This document shows, piece after piece, positions 18,558-27,154 of a stretch of DNA of 64,000 nucleotides. The first letter of the stretch is position 1; the number at the start of each line of letters is the position of its first letter. The notes under the pieces were generated by a model. It was not told the DNA's origin. It searched no databases and saw nothing but the letters and a program-made list of their open reading frames with translations. The translations under genes were made by a program, and so were the position numbers. Source of the DNA: Bacteroidaceae bacterium (GTDB lineage Bacteria > Bacteroidota > Bacteroidia > Bacteroidales > Bacteroidaceae); assembly GCA_017470425.1 (NCBI GenBank), contig JAFUYT010000001.1, positions 51,857 to 115,856 on the forward strand, in the 5' to 3' direction.

Positions 18558-20213
18558 TTACTGCATTGAGAACTTCCAGCCCATATCCTTCACGCGGCCG
18601 GGGATGACGTAGTCGCGGCAGACGCTCATGTCGATGTCGCCACTGGCCGTGTTGATACGGTACTGGTAGAGATGTCCCTGACGGGTCTGCTCGTTCCAGG
18701 TGGCGATGTGCAGGAGTTCGTCACAGCTCGGCATCATGCTTGCGCTGTAGATGCTGTTGTAGTACTTCTGCAGGCGCACGCAGGTGACGACCTCGCCCGC
18801 GGAGGGCGCCGTCCACACGGCCTCGGCTGGCAGACCGCTGTCGTAGGAAAAGTTGTAGAGCGTGCGTCCAGCACCATAGTAGATATAGCTGCCGATGTTG
18901 CTGGCGGCCATCGTGGTGGCGGCAGCCACCTGCGGACAGAGGGTAGTCATGTCATAGAGTCCGATGCCGATGCTCTCGTCATCGGGCGTCGATGTCGAGA
19001 AGTTGGCCACGGCGAGGCGGTAGGCGGTGCCGTCGGTCATCAATAGGTATTCATAGGGCTGTAGGCGTTGCTCACCCACGCCCCAGTCACCCATGAGGAG
19101 CGTCATGCCCGTGTGGTTGACGTCGAAGGCTGCAATCTCCATATCCTGCTCGACAAACGTCTCGAACCGGGCGCTCTCGAAGGCCGTATAGCGGAAGCAC
19201 TGGTGCGTCTGGTCATAGACCACGACGCCGTAGTTCAGCTGATTGGGTATCTCGGCGTTCCAGGCTGCCAGCTGCCCCACGCCCTCATCGAACTTCGCCA
19301 CGCCGAAGCGGCTCTCGCGCTCGCCAGTGGTGCTGTTGAAATAGGTGTTGGTATAGACCTTATTGTCGTTGATGAGCACCTCGGAACACTGACCAGAGAT
19401 ACCGCCGTTGCCGTGGTGGCTGTACCACGAAGGTGCCATGCGGGCGGGGGCGTTGTTGAAGAAGTTGTTGAAGGCCATCACCTGCTCAATACCCGTGTCG
19501 GTGACGCCCACGAGGGTGTAGTCCGTGCAGAGCCCCACATAGTTGTGCCCGCTGAGCGACATCGCTATGTCAAGGCATCGGATGGGTTTGCCCTGCAGGG
19601 GAGCGCCGTTGGTGAGCTCATAGAGGTTCGTGTAAGCACGGTCGGTGGTGAGGTTGTTCTTGGTCCATGAGTTGAGGATGAGAGCCAGGTCGCTGTAGCC
19701 CGGTCGGTCGGCGCGCTCGTAGAGCAGCATCCATCCGCCGTCGAAGGCCTCGCTGACGGCCACGCGCGTGCGGAAGAACTCGCGCAGGCCGTCCTCGGTG
19801 TTCGTCACAACAAGCTGCACGAAGTAGTTGCCACCCGTGCGGTTGACAGGTGCCACGAGGTGCCGCTCATATCCCAGCGTGTCGATGGACGTGCTGGTGC
19901 CCGCACCCGTCACAGAGCTGAAGAGGGTCCACTGATAGGTCAGGGGCACTGCGCTCTCGTCTGTTACGAGCTGCCCGTTGTAATAGACATTGGGTTCCAG
20001 GTCGATGACATCGAAGCGAGTAATGGCGTACTCCGGCAGGATGCCCGTGCCTGTCGTGTCGATGCTGACGGGCGTAATGTCGTGGTAGTCGTAGTTGCCC
20101 TTGTCGTCGTAGCAGGCGCAAAGCAAAAGGCAGAACAGCAGACCCACTCCCCTTCCCCATCCTGTCATGGAGGGGAGCAGACACCTTTGTAAATAGTTCT
20201 TTATCGCGCTCAT
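18558..20213 (-). CDS. PKD-like surface lipoprotein of a SusCD locus
   Basis: 551 residues. The signal peptide MSAIKNYLQ...LLFCLLLCAC ends in a lipobox with Cys near residue 34, followed by YDDKGNYDYHDITPVSID, the usual N-terminal start of PKD-like family lipoproteins (PF16407 as I recall) found beside SusC/SusD/DUF4843. A seven-bladed or similar beta repeat probably fills the rest. It is likely an outer-membrane lipoprotein that accompanies the SusCD transporter. Part of the signal peptide (PSMTGWGRGVG) is encoded by a palindromic element. Confidence 0.8.
   Translation of the reverse strand: MSAIKNYLQRCLLPSMTGWGRGVGLLFCLLLCACYDDKGNYDYHDITPVSIDTTGTGILPEYAITRFDVIDLEPNVYYNGQLVTDESAVPLTYQWTLFSSVTGAGTSTSIDTLGYERHLVAPVNRTGGNYFVQLVVTNTEDGLREFFRTRVAVSEAFDGGWMLLYERADRPGYSDLALILNSWTKNNLTTDRAYTNLYELTNGAPLQGKPIRCLDIAMSLSGHNYVGLCTDYTLVGVTDTGIEQVMAFNNFFNNAPARMAPSWYSHHGNGGISGQCSEVLINDNKVYTNTYFNSTTGERESRFGVAKFDEGVGQLAAWNAEIPNQLNYGVVVYDQTHQCFRYTAFESARFETFVEQDMEIAAFDVNHTGMTLLMGDWGVGEQRLQPYEYLLMTDGTAYRLAVANFSTSTPDDESIGIGLYDMTTLCPQVAAATTMAASNIGSYIYYGAGRTLYNFSYDSGLPAEAVWTAPSAGEVVTCVRLQKYYNSIYSASMMPSCDELLHIATWNEQTRQGHLYQYRINTASGDIDMSVCRDYVIPGRVKDMGWKFSMQ
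20141..20177. repeat. Palindromic element encoding the signal-peptide middle of the PKD-like lipoprotein
   Basis: CTCCCCTCCATGACAGG then a G-rich run ending in GTGGGTCTG (minus strand). It matches the elements in the SusD and DUF4843 signal peptides in layout and in the GTGGGTCT-like right end. Confidence 0.6.
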
Positions 20214-20244
20214 GATTATATCTGATAGGATTCTTGTTCTGTAA

Positions 20245-20271
20245 CCACTCCCTCACGGGTGAAGGGCGGTG
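20245..20271. repeat. Intergenic palindromic element before the PKD-like gene
   Basis: CACTCCCTCACGGGTGAAGGGCGGTG, an imperfect C-run/G-run palindrome just after the DUF4843 stop. It is weaker than the matching elements at 21156 and 22697, and its pairing with the 20141 element is poor. Confidence 0.45.
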
Positions 20272-20274
20272 CCT

Positions 20275-21105
20275 CTAAAATGTGACCTCATACCCGTACT
20301 CATCCGTGAGCGGCGTGTCGTGGGTGGCATTGTATTCGCTGAGAGCCTGTTGCATCTGCTGCTGCAGTTGCACGGCGTAGGAGGCGGAGATGGTGTTGGT
20401 CTCCTCGACGTAGTTAGGGAGGGAGCCCATCGAGGCCTGAATCTGGAAATCGACGAGCCCGAGATGCTCTATCATGAACTGGTACTTCACACGGCTATAG
20501 CTCCCGAAATAGCGGGCAATGGGATAGAAGATGAGCATATCGTTGCGCGTGGGCACGGCATCCCAGTTATCGGGCTTCGCCAGGTAGTTCTTCACGATAA
20601 GCGTGAAAAACTGATAGCCCTCGGTGCCGATGCTGAACGTCTCCGAGGGCACCACGCGCAGCTGCACCGTGCCATCGCGGTCGGTGAACAAGGAGGCGTC
20701 GGTCAGCTGCTGCGTACCCAGATGCAGGGCGTATGTGCCGCCGATGGCGCCGGCGGGGATGACATAGTCCTCTGTGCGCAGGGTGGGCGCCACAGCGTCA
20801 GCATCGTCGCCCGTGACCTCAAGGCGGAAGCTGCGGTCATAATCCACGGGCATCCCGGTGATCTGCGCATAAAACGGCACGCTACCTTCCTCGTAGGCGT
20901 AGGAGTAGTTGTAGGTCGCCGATTCATAGACCACGCCCGCTGCCGTGCCTACCCATATATTCAGCTGCGTCTCCGCAGGGTCGTAGGTCGGCACCTCTTT
21001 CTGGGAGCAGCTGGTTAATATTAAAGCCCCACCCCCGCCCCCTCCCGTCAGGGAGAAGAGGAAAGTTACTATTGCTAACTGTCTTCTGTATAATATTCTT
21101 TTCAT
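20275..21105 (-). CDS. DUF4843-type lipoprotein
   Basis: 276 residues from MKRILYRRQLAIVTF at 21105; a longer open frame runs upstream but its extra residues are repeat-encoded. The signal peptide has the unusual core SLTGGGGGGALILTSC, whose Cys is the lipidation site. SQKEVPTYDPAE then begins a fold typical of DUF4843 proteins beside SusC/SusD genes. In the B. thetaiotaomicron BT2261-2264 system, recalled here as a peptide importer, a similar lipoprotein belongs to the complex. Likely an accessory surface lipoprotein. Confidence 0.8.
   Translation of the reverse strand: MKRILYRRQLAIVTFLFSLTGGGGGGALILTSCSQKEVPTYDPAETQLNIWVGTAAGVVYESATYNYSYAYEEGSVPFYAQITGMPVDYDRSFRLEVTGDDADAVAPTLRTEDYVIPAGAIGGTYALHLGTQQLTDASLFTDRDGTVQLRVVPSETFSIGTEGYQFFTLIVKNYLAKPDNWDAVPTRNDMLIFYPIARYFGSYSRVKYQFMIEHLGLVDFQIQASMGSLPNYVEETNTISASYAVQLQQQMQQALSEYNATHDTPLTDEYGYEVTF
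21023..21054. repeat. Palindromic element in the DUF4843 signal-peptide coding region (3' arm)
   Basis: A 32-base arm. In the mRNA it can pair with the element at 21156-21187 across all 32 positions except two A-G mismatches, with three G-U pairs. It encodes SLTGGGGGGAL. Confidence 0.75.
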
Positions 21106-21155
21106 ATTTTCTTTTCTTAGCAGTTTCTTTGATGGTATCTCTTTCCCCACTCGCA

Positions 21156-21187
21156 TCCCTAACAGGAGGGGTCGGAGGTGGGTCTTT
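21156..21187. repeat. Palindromic element upstream of the DUF4843 gene (5' arm)
   Basis: An inverted relative of 21023-21054 that lies directly after the susD stop codon. The ATG at 21105 is at the exact centre of the 101-base loop between the arms. Confidence 0.75.
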
Positions 21188-21188
21188 C

Positions 21189-22661
21189 TCACTTATTCGC
21201 CTCCCTCTCGGCGGCCTCCGTCTCAGTGATGGGCAGCGGGAAGGTATAAAGTTTCTCTTCCACTGCATCGGCCTCGGGGAAGAGGAGGATGGTGGGACGG
21301 TTGAGGCGTTTGAAGAGGAAGAACAGCTGACCTTCGCCGAGGTACTCACGGCGGTACTCGCGGATGAGTTCCAGCAGGAAGTCATCGGGCTGGCGCGTCA
21401 GACGGGTCAGGTTGCGCGCCACGCGCAAGTCGTTCAGCGCACTCAGTGCCTCTTCGGCTTCGCCGTTGCGGTAGAGCACCTCACTGCGGATGAGATACAT
21501 CTCCGGCACACGGATGAGCGGCATCTTATTGTTGTAGAACACGCCGCCTGTGGCCTCGTCATATTTGCGCAGATAACGGTTGGCGGCGTTGCTGCCAGTG
21601 CCGTTCTTGAAGAGGAACGTGTAGCGGTAGTCGCGCGTAGCGCGGTCGAAATACTCGAGCAGGCGGTCACGCGTCACAGCAAAGCTGTTCGTGGTGCCCT
21701 CGCTGAAGTAGATGTCGGCGATGTCCGCCTGAAGCGTCAGGTTGTTAAGGGCGAACAGATGTTCGGTAGCCAGACTGCGGTCGGCACCCGTCTGCAACTG
21801 TGTGTTTACAGCCCACGGGAAGAGCTCCGACTTGATGACCTCGTCGGCCGCGGCAAGCGCCAGGTCATACTCGCACGCCCACATCAGCACGCGTGCCTGC
21901 AAGCCTCGGACAGCGTAGTAGTTGAGGTGGAGCTGCCGGTTGAGCAGATAGCCATTGTCGGTGGTCTCTGTGATCTCGCGCCCCGTCACGATGGGGTCTG
22001 CCTCTTTCAACAGCGCCTCCGCCTGCCGCAGATCCTCCTTCACAGATTCCAGCACCTGCCGCACCGTCAGCTGCGGGAACACGCGGTAGCTGAGAGCGGT
22101 AGAGTACGGGATGGCGGGCTGGTCGGGGTTCACGGCATAGCTCACACCGAAGCAGCGCAGGAGGTCGAAGTGCAGGAAGGCACGTAGCGCCAGCGCCTCA
22201 CCCTTGATGACCGCATAGTTGTCACGCGAAAAGAGCGACGGGTTCTCATCGATGTGTGCCAGCAGATTGTTCACATTGGCAATACCGCTGTAGTTCTGGT
22301 TCCAGATTCCGCGGATGTGGTTGGTGGCGATGGTACCGTCGTAGTCATAGGTGGCGACATCGCTCTCGCCATACTGCCCGGCACTGTAGTAGTCCCATTC
22401 GCGACCCAGCACTCCGATGAAGCCATAGGTGAGCTCCTTGGCGTAGGTCTGTGTGTTGACCATCGAGGAATAGACACCGGCGAGCGCCTCCTTGAAACCG
22501 TTCTCCGTCTCGAACAGCTCCGTGTCCTCGACCTGCGAACGGGGCTGTACGTCAAGCCAGGAGTTGCAGGCGCTTAGGAGTAAAGACCCACCCCCAACCC
22601 CTCCCGTCAGGACGGGGAGGAAAGTTACTATTGTTAATAGTTTCCTATATATTCTTTTCAT
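21189..22661 (-). CDS. susD: SusD-family outer-membrane lipoprotein
   Basis: 490 residues from MKRIYRKLLTIVTF at 22661. The signal peptide contains the repeat-encoded PVLTGGVGGGSLLLSAC, with the Cys as lipidation site, then NSWLDVQPRSQV, the standard SusD start. TPR-like helices (LAGVYSSM, ALALRAFLHFDLLRCFG) and the C-terminal IREYRREYLGEGQLFFLFKR segment are typical of SusD/RagB. It forms the lid over the SusC barrel and binds the substrate. It begins 77 bases after susC. The usual ligands are glycans or peptides; the neighbours here suggest peptides. Confidence 0.93.
   Translation of the reverse strand: MKRIYRKLLTIVTFLPVLTGGVGGGSLLLSACNSWLDVQPRSQVEDTELFETENGFKEALAGVYSSMVNTQTYAKELTYGFIGVLGREWDYYSAGQYGESDVATYDYDGTIATNHIRGIWNQNYSGIANVNNLLAHIDENPSLFSRDNYAVIKGEALALRAFLHFDLLRCFGVSYAVNPDQPAIPYSTALSYRVFPQLTVRQVLESVKEDLRQAEALLKEADPIVTGREITETTDNGYLLNRQLHLNYYAVRGLQARVLMWACEYDLALAAADEVIKSELFPWAVNTQLQTGADRSLATEHLFALNNLTLQADIADIYFSEGTTNSFAVTRDRLLEYFDRATRDYRYTFLFKNGTGSNAANRYLRKYDEATGGVFYNNKMPLIRVPEMYLIRSEVLYRNGEAEEALSALNDLRVARNLTRLTRQPDDFLLELIREYRREYLGEGQLFFLFKRLNRPTILLFPEADAVEEKLYTFPLPITETEAAEREANK
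22584..22620. repeat. Palindromic element encoding the SusD signal-peptide core
   Basis: On the minus strand it reads as a CCTCCCCGTCCTGACGGGAGG palindrome and then a G-rich run ending in GGGTGGGTCT. It encodes LPVLTGGVGGGS. The segment 22584-22605 is the 3' arm facing the copy at 22716-22737. Confidence 0.75.
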
Positions 22662-22696
22662 ACTTTCTTCGCAGTGATTATTATGTTGTCTTTTGC

Positions 22697-22737
22697 CCCC
22701 ACTCCCCTCCCTAATGGGAGGGGGCGGGGGTGGGTCT
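22697..22737. repeat. Palindromic element in the susC-susD gap (5' arm)
   Basis: CTCCCCTCCCTAATGGGAGGGG palindrome followed by a G-rich run ending in GGGTGGGTCT on the plus strand. It is inverted relative to the copy inside susD. The segment 22716-22737 matches the 22-base arm inside susD at 20 positions. Confidence 0.75.
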
Positions 22738-22738
22738 G

Positions 22739-25700
22739 CTATAATGTCGCCGTCACCGACAGCGAGAAGGTGCGGGCATAGGGGTAGCTCAGACCGCGCT
22801 CCGCCTTGATGGTAGCCAGATGGAAGACGTCGTTCATGTAAGCCGTCACGCGCAGGCGCTCCAGACCCGCGCGGCGCAGCCAGGCACAATACTTGAAGTC
22901 GTAGTAGAGCGAGAGGCTCGTGAGATCAAGCATGTTGTTGCGCTGCACGAAACGCGTCGAGGCGTAGGTCGTCGTGGGGTTCGAGGAGATGTGCTTGTAA
23001 AGGGCAATGTCGCCGGCGGCGTTCCAAGTGTCGCTGAAGACACGCCGATCGACGTTGTTCGCGATGTTCACGTTCTCCACGCGATCGACCAGTGTCTGGT
23101 TGTAGTAGTCACCACCCATCTGATAACTGAACAGCAGGCTCAGACCGATGCCCTTCACCTCACCGTTGAGACCGAGTGTGCCGTGCACCTTCGGCGTGGC
23201 ATCACCCGCGATGATGTAGTCATCGGTGGTATAGGTGTAGGTCGTCGTGCCGTTTTTCTTGCGGAACAGCTCGCGCCCCGTGGCTGGATCGATGCCAAGC
23301 GACTGCACCGCCCAGATGGCGCTCATGGACTGACCTTCCTCGTAGCGGATGATGGGCGAGGTGGTGTTCGATGCGTCCTGGTCGCGGTTGAAGCTGCTCA
23401 GCGCATCGCTGATCTTCGTAACCTTGTTCACATTATGGGCGATGCTGCCGGTGAGACTCATGTAGGACTGTCCCTTCTGGAAGAAGCGCCAGTTGGCAGT
23501 GGCCTCGACACCCCGGTTCTCCACGTTGCCCAGGTTCTCCATGTAGGAGGTGAAGCCCGTCGAGGTGGGGATCGTCATGGCAATGAGGGCATCGCGCGTC
23601 CGGCTGTTGTAGTAATCGAAGCGCAGGTTCAGGCGTTTCCATAGCCCCAGATCCAGACCGACCGTGAAGTCGCCCGTCTGCTGCCATTTCAGGTTCGGGT
23701 TGGGCATCCCCATCAGATAGGATCCCGAGATGTTATCGTAGATGACGCTGTCGTAGAACTTATAAGTGGCCTTGGCCTGATAGGGCGAGAAGTTCTGGTT
23801 GCCCGTGAGGCCGTAGGTGACGCGGATCTTGCACAGCGTCAGCCACGTGGCCGTCTCCATGAAATGTTCCTTGTGGAGATTCCAGCCGATACCGGCGCTC
23901 CAGAACGTACCCCAGCGGTTGTCGCTCCCGAACACCGAAGAGCCATTGAAGCGCAGGCTGGCGTCGAAGAGATAGCGCTCGTCGTAGCTGTAGTTGGCTG
24001 CGCCCGTGAAACCCAGCGAACGTGTCGTCGTCTCGGAGCCGCTCGGCGTGCCGCCCTCGGCATACTGCTTGGCAAAGGTGATGTAATCGACGTGATTGTT
24101 GAGGAAGCCCCAGGCTGTCATGCCCTCCGACGAACCGCTCGTGGATTGTAGCGAGTAGGCAGCATTGGCCAGCAGCAGATGCTTGTTCCAGGTATGTGAG
24201 TAGTTACCCGTGACGTCGATGTTGAGCGAGTTCGTCTCGCCATTGCTGATGTAGTAGCTGCCACGCTGGAAGTAGCGGTCGCCCGTCCATTCGTTGAAGC
24301 GCGTGTGATCACCGGGATAGAAGTCCTCGCGCTTGTCGTTCTGATGGATGTAGCCCAGTCGCGCCGTGAAGCGCAGGTCCTCCATCGGTCGGTATTCGAG
24401 GTAGAAATTCTCCACCACCTCGGTGTATTTCGAGAAGTTCTTCGTGCCGATGGAGGCGTTGTAGAGGGGATTGTAGTAGGTCAGGGTGCTGCCATTGGCG
24501 CCCGGCGAGGAGAATGTTCCCAGCACTTTCTGCACGTTACCGTTCTCGTCGGTCGAGGAGAAATAGGGATTCACGCCCACATAGTCTGAGAACGTGCCAT
24601 AGGGACTGTCATCGGCACGGTTACCTGTGACGCTGAGCGAGTTGCGGAACATCCATTGCTTGTAGCGGTAGCTGAGGTTGACATTGCCCTGAATGGTCGT
24701 ACGGTCCGATTTCTTCATCACGCCGCCCACGTTGTTGTACATCAGGTTCGCCGCGTAGCGCATCTCCTCGGTGCCGCCCTCGATGTAGGCGGTATGCTTG
24801 TGCCCCACGCCCGAGCGCAGAGGCTGCGAGAGCCAGTAGGTATCTACGCCGCGGGCGATGTCCGTCGCCGTGCGGTTGTACTGCTCGTCGAGCAATGCCT
24901 GGTAGTAGGGTGCCGTCGCCGTGTAGCGCCCAGCATTCTTCTCCACCTGGAGTTTCTCCTCGGCGTTGCAGAGATCGTAGCTCGTCAGGTCGGGCACCTC
25001 CACGTTCACATCGCCCGTGTAAGTGATGCGCAGCCGTCCCGCCTCCGGCAGGATGGTCTCCACGACGATGACACCGTTACTGGCCTTGGAGCCATAGATG
25101 GCCTTGGCCGCGCCGTCCTTCAGAATGGTCACGCTCTTGATGCGGTTGATGTCCAGATCAAAGATCTGCTGCTGAGTGGCCTCGAAGCCGTCCAGGATGA
25201 ACAGCGGGGCGTTCGGGTTGCCGCTGTACTCACCCTGCAGACCCGCGAACGACGCGTTGCCGCGGATGGTGATGTCGGCCATATAGTTTGGGTTGGAACC
25301 CATCACGCTGTTCATATCCACCACGAACGAGGGGTCCAGCGACTGTACGATCTTCAGGACGTTGCTGTTGCCCACCATCTTCAGGTCTTCCTGCGAGTAG
25401 GAGACGGCGGAGCCGGTGAACGTCGAGGACTTGTAATCGAACAGTCCCGTCACAACCACCTCTTCCATTTCGCCGCTCTCCGAGAGCACGATGACCTGAT
25501 TCGTGTAGTTCCGCTTGCCGTCGTAGCGCTTCGTCTGCGTCTTCATCCCCACGTAGGAGAAATCGACAGTGATTGCCAGCCCCTTGGGCACGGCCATTGT
25601 GAACTTACCGTCGGCATCAGCCACGGCGCCGGCCTTCGTCTCACGTACGCGAATGTTGGCACCCGGCAGCGTCTCGCCCTGTGTGTCCTTGACGACACCC

Positions 25701-25873
25701 GTCAGCAGAAGCTGGTCGGCAGCAATGGTCGCCGGACGCTGTGGCGTCACGCCCGTCATGGGAACCGACGAGGGACGCTCGCCTTCTGTCGTCACCTGAG
25801 CGGCCAGCGGAACGACTGCCACGTGCAACGCGACCGCCCAGGCGACACATTGATTTATATGGAATCTCAGCAT
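22739..25873 (-). CDS. susC: SusC/RagA-family TonB-dependent outer-membrane transporter
   Basis: 1044 residues from the ATG at 25873 (MLRFHINQ), 34 bases behind the promoter box; the ATG further up overlaps that box. A signal peptide ends near PLAAQ. A carboxypeptidase-like beta domain follows (GVVKDTQGETLPGANIRVRETKAG), then the plug with the SusC-type signature MEEVVVTGLFDY and VTILKDGAAKAIYGSKASNGVIVVET, and a 22-strand barrel ending ARTFSLSVTATL. It imports a substrate bound by SusD across the outer membrane using TonB. First gene of the seven-gene operon. The resemblance of the whole set to BT2261-2264 suggests oligopeptides as substrate. Confidence 0.95.
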   Translation of the reverse strand: MLRFHINQCVAWAVALHVAVVPLAAQVTTEGERPSSVPMTGVTPQRPATIAADQLLLTGVVKDTQGETLPGANIRVRETKAGAVADADGKFTMAVPKGLAITVDFSYVGMKTQTKRYDGKRNYTNQVIVLSESGEMEEVVVTGLFDYKSSTFTGSAVSYSQEDLKMVGNSNVLKIVQSLDPSFVVDMNSVMGSNPNYMADITIRGNASFAGLQGEYSGNPNAPLFILDGFEATQQQIFDLDINRIKSVTILKDGAAKAIYGSKASNGVIVVETILPEAGRLRITYTGDVNVEVPDLTSYDLCNAEEKLQVEKNAGRYTATAPYYQALLDEQYNRTATDIARGVDTYWLSQPLRSGVGHKHTAYIEGGTEEMRYAANLMYNNVGGVMKKSDRTTIQGNVNLSYRYKQWMFRNSLSVTGNRADDSPYGTFSDYVGVNPYFSSTDENGNVQKVLGTFSSPGANGSTLTYYNPLYNASIGTKNFSKYTEVVENFYLEYRPMEDLRFTARLGYIHQNDKREDFYPGDHTRFNEWTGDRYFQRGSYYISNGETNSLNIDVTGNYSHTWNKHLLLANAAYSLQSTSGSSEGMTAWGFLNNHVDYITFAKQYAEGGTPSGSETTTRSLGFTGAANYSYDERYLFDASLRFNGSSVFGSDNRWGTFWSAGIGWNLHKEHFMETATWLTLCKIRVTYGLTGNQNFSPYQAKATYKFYDSVIYDNISGSYLMGMPNPNLKWQQTGDFTVGLDLGLWKRLNLRFDYYNSRTRDALIAMTIPTSTGFTSYMENLGNVENRGVEATANWRFFQKGQSYMSLTGSIAHNVNKVTKISDALSSFNRDQDASNTTSPIIRYEEGQSMSAIWAVQSLGIDPATGRELFRKKNGTTTYTYTTDDYIIAGDATPKVHGTLGLNGEVKGIGLSLLFSYQMGGDYYNQTLVDRVENVNIANNVDRRVFSDTWNAAGDIALYKHISSNPTTTYASTRFVQRNNMLDLTSLSLYYDFKYCAWLRRAGLERLRVTAYMNDVFHLATIKAERGLSYPYARTFSLSVTATL

Positions 25874-25906
25874 GTTAGCCTTGTGTTTGTCTGTTCGTTT
25901 CGGCGG

Positions 25907-25937
25907 CAAAGGTAGCGCAAAACGGACAATTCACCAA
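25907..25937 (-). promoter_or_regulatory. Promoter of the susC operon
   Basis: On the minus strand a TTG (-33 element) is followed by a 20-base spacer and then TACCTTTG at 25907-25914. This is a full match to the Bacteroidetes housekeeping promoter, 34 bases before the susC ATG. Confidence 0.8.
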
Positions 25938-26042
25938 GCTTTTCGGGGGTATAATGCTGTTCGGGGTAGCAAATTACCCTCTTCATAGTAGATGCCCTAC
26001 CCTCTTTCGCGGGAGTGCAGAACGTTCCTCCTCAAAAATGGC

Positions 26043-27107
26043 TTACCCGTTTTTCTTGTAGCTTCCCGCCGCCCAGACTGCCATCAGGGAAGAGATGAGG
26101 GCGAGGGCGAGTAGCTGATGGGCGATGCTGTGGAAGCTGCCGCCACGGACAAAGACGGTGCGGATGGCATCGATGAAATAATGCATCGGGTTGACGTAGG
26201 TGGTGGCGTAAGCCCACGAGGGCATGGAACGCGTGGGGGTGAAGAGGCCGCTGAGCAGGAGCATACAGACCACGAAGAACCACATGACGAAGATCGCCTG
26301 CTGCATCGTGTCGGAATAGTTACTGATGATGAGACCTAAGCTACTGAAGAACAGCGCCAACAGCATCGCCAGCAGATAGACGAGCAGGAGCGGACCCTGA
26401 CAGGTGATGCCATAGACGAGCCACGAGAGCAACAGGCACACCGTGATCAGGAAAAGGGCGATGAGCCAGTAGGGAATGAGCTTGGCCAGGATGAACGACC
26501 ACTTGGAAACGGGCGTGACGTTTATCTGCTCAATGGTGCCGGCCTCCTTCTCGCCCACGATGTTCAGCGCTGGCAGGAAACCGGTCATCAGCATCATCAG
26601 GATGGCGAAGAGGGCAGGAATCATGAAGACCTTGTAGTTCTGGTGGGGATTGTAGAGGGTGAGGGTGGAGGTTCCCTCTACGGCCCCCGAGGGAGCCACG
26701 ATCTGCCTCAGATACGCGGAGCCCATAGCGCCCTTGGTGCCGTTGACGGCATTGGCGGCGATGAGGAGCCGCGGGTGGTGCCCTTGCGTGAGGTCGCGGC
26801 TGTAGTGCTGCGGGATGACCAGGATGATGTCGGCACGCGAGGATTCAATTTCCTTGAGGGCGGCTTGGTAGGACGGCTTCTGACCGCCCGAAAGGAAGTA
26901 GTTGCTGGCTTCAATGCGGTGGACAAGCTGCTGGGAGATCGTGGAACGGTCGTTATCCACGCAGGCGACGCGGATGTTCTTCACCTCCTGGTTCATCACC
27001 CACGGCATGACGCACATCATCACGATGGGGAAGGCGATGATGAGGCGGGGCAGGAATGAGTTGCGCCGGATCTGTAAGAATTCTTTCTGGAGGAGATATT
27101 TGAGCAT
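26043..27107 (-). CDS. ABC-2 type permease (YbhR/YhhJ-like), last gene of efflux operon
   Basis: 354 residues. One N-terminal membrane segment (FLPRLIIAFPIVMMCVMPW), a periplasmic domain of about 130 residues, then five membrane segments with the ABC-2 signature GEKEAGTIEQINVTPVSKW. It forms the membrane part of an exporter with the next permease. A GC-rich insert (APSGAVEGTST, about 136-146) lies just before the conserved LYNP. Gap to the preceding permease is 47 bases. Confidence 0.9.
   Translation of the reverse strand: MLKYLLQKEFLQIRRNSFLPRLIIAFPIVMMCVMPWVMNQEVKNIRVACVDNDRSTISQQLVHRIEASNYFLSGGQKPSYQAALKEIESSRADIILVIPQHYSRDLTQGHHPRLLIAANAVNGTKGAMGSAYLRQIVAPSGAVEGTSTLTLYNPHQNYKVFMIPALFAILMMLMTGFLPALNIVGEKEAGTIEQINVTPVSKWSFILAKLIPYWLIALFLITVCLLLSWLVYGITCQGPLLLVYLLAMLLALFFSSLGLIISNYSDTMQQAIFVMWFFVVCMLLLSGLFTPTRSMPSWAYATTYVNPMHYFIDAIRTVFVRGGSFHSIAHQLLALALISSLMAVWAAGSYKKNG
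26670..26697. repeat. GC-rich palindrome inside permease gene (copy 1)
   Basis: GGTTCCCTC and GAGGGAGCC face each other (8 of 9 pairs) around a CGGCCCCC centre. It lies at residue 136, the same place as the insert in the neighbouring permease. Confidence 0.5.
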
Positions 27108-27154
27108 TTCGTGATTCCGATATTATGATTTGACGATATTTCGATCTTCCGAGG

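Noticed and set aside
21106-21192. N-terminal extension of the DUF4843 protein
   Set aside because: It would begin with repeat-encoded residues and hide the signal peptide; the ATG at 21105 is better.
22662-22889. N-terminal extension of SusD by 76 codons
   Set aside because: The extra codons cross the palindromic element and the end of susC; the MKRI start gives a normal lipoprotein signal peptide.
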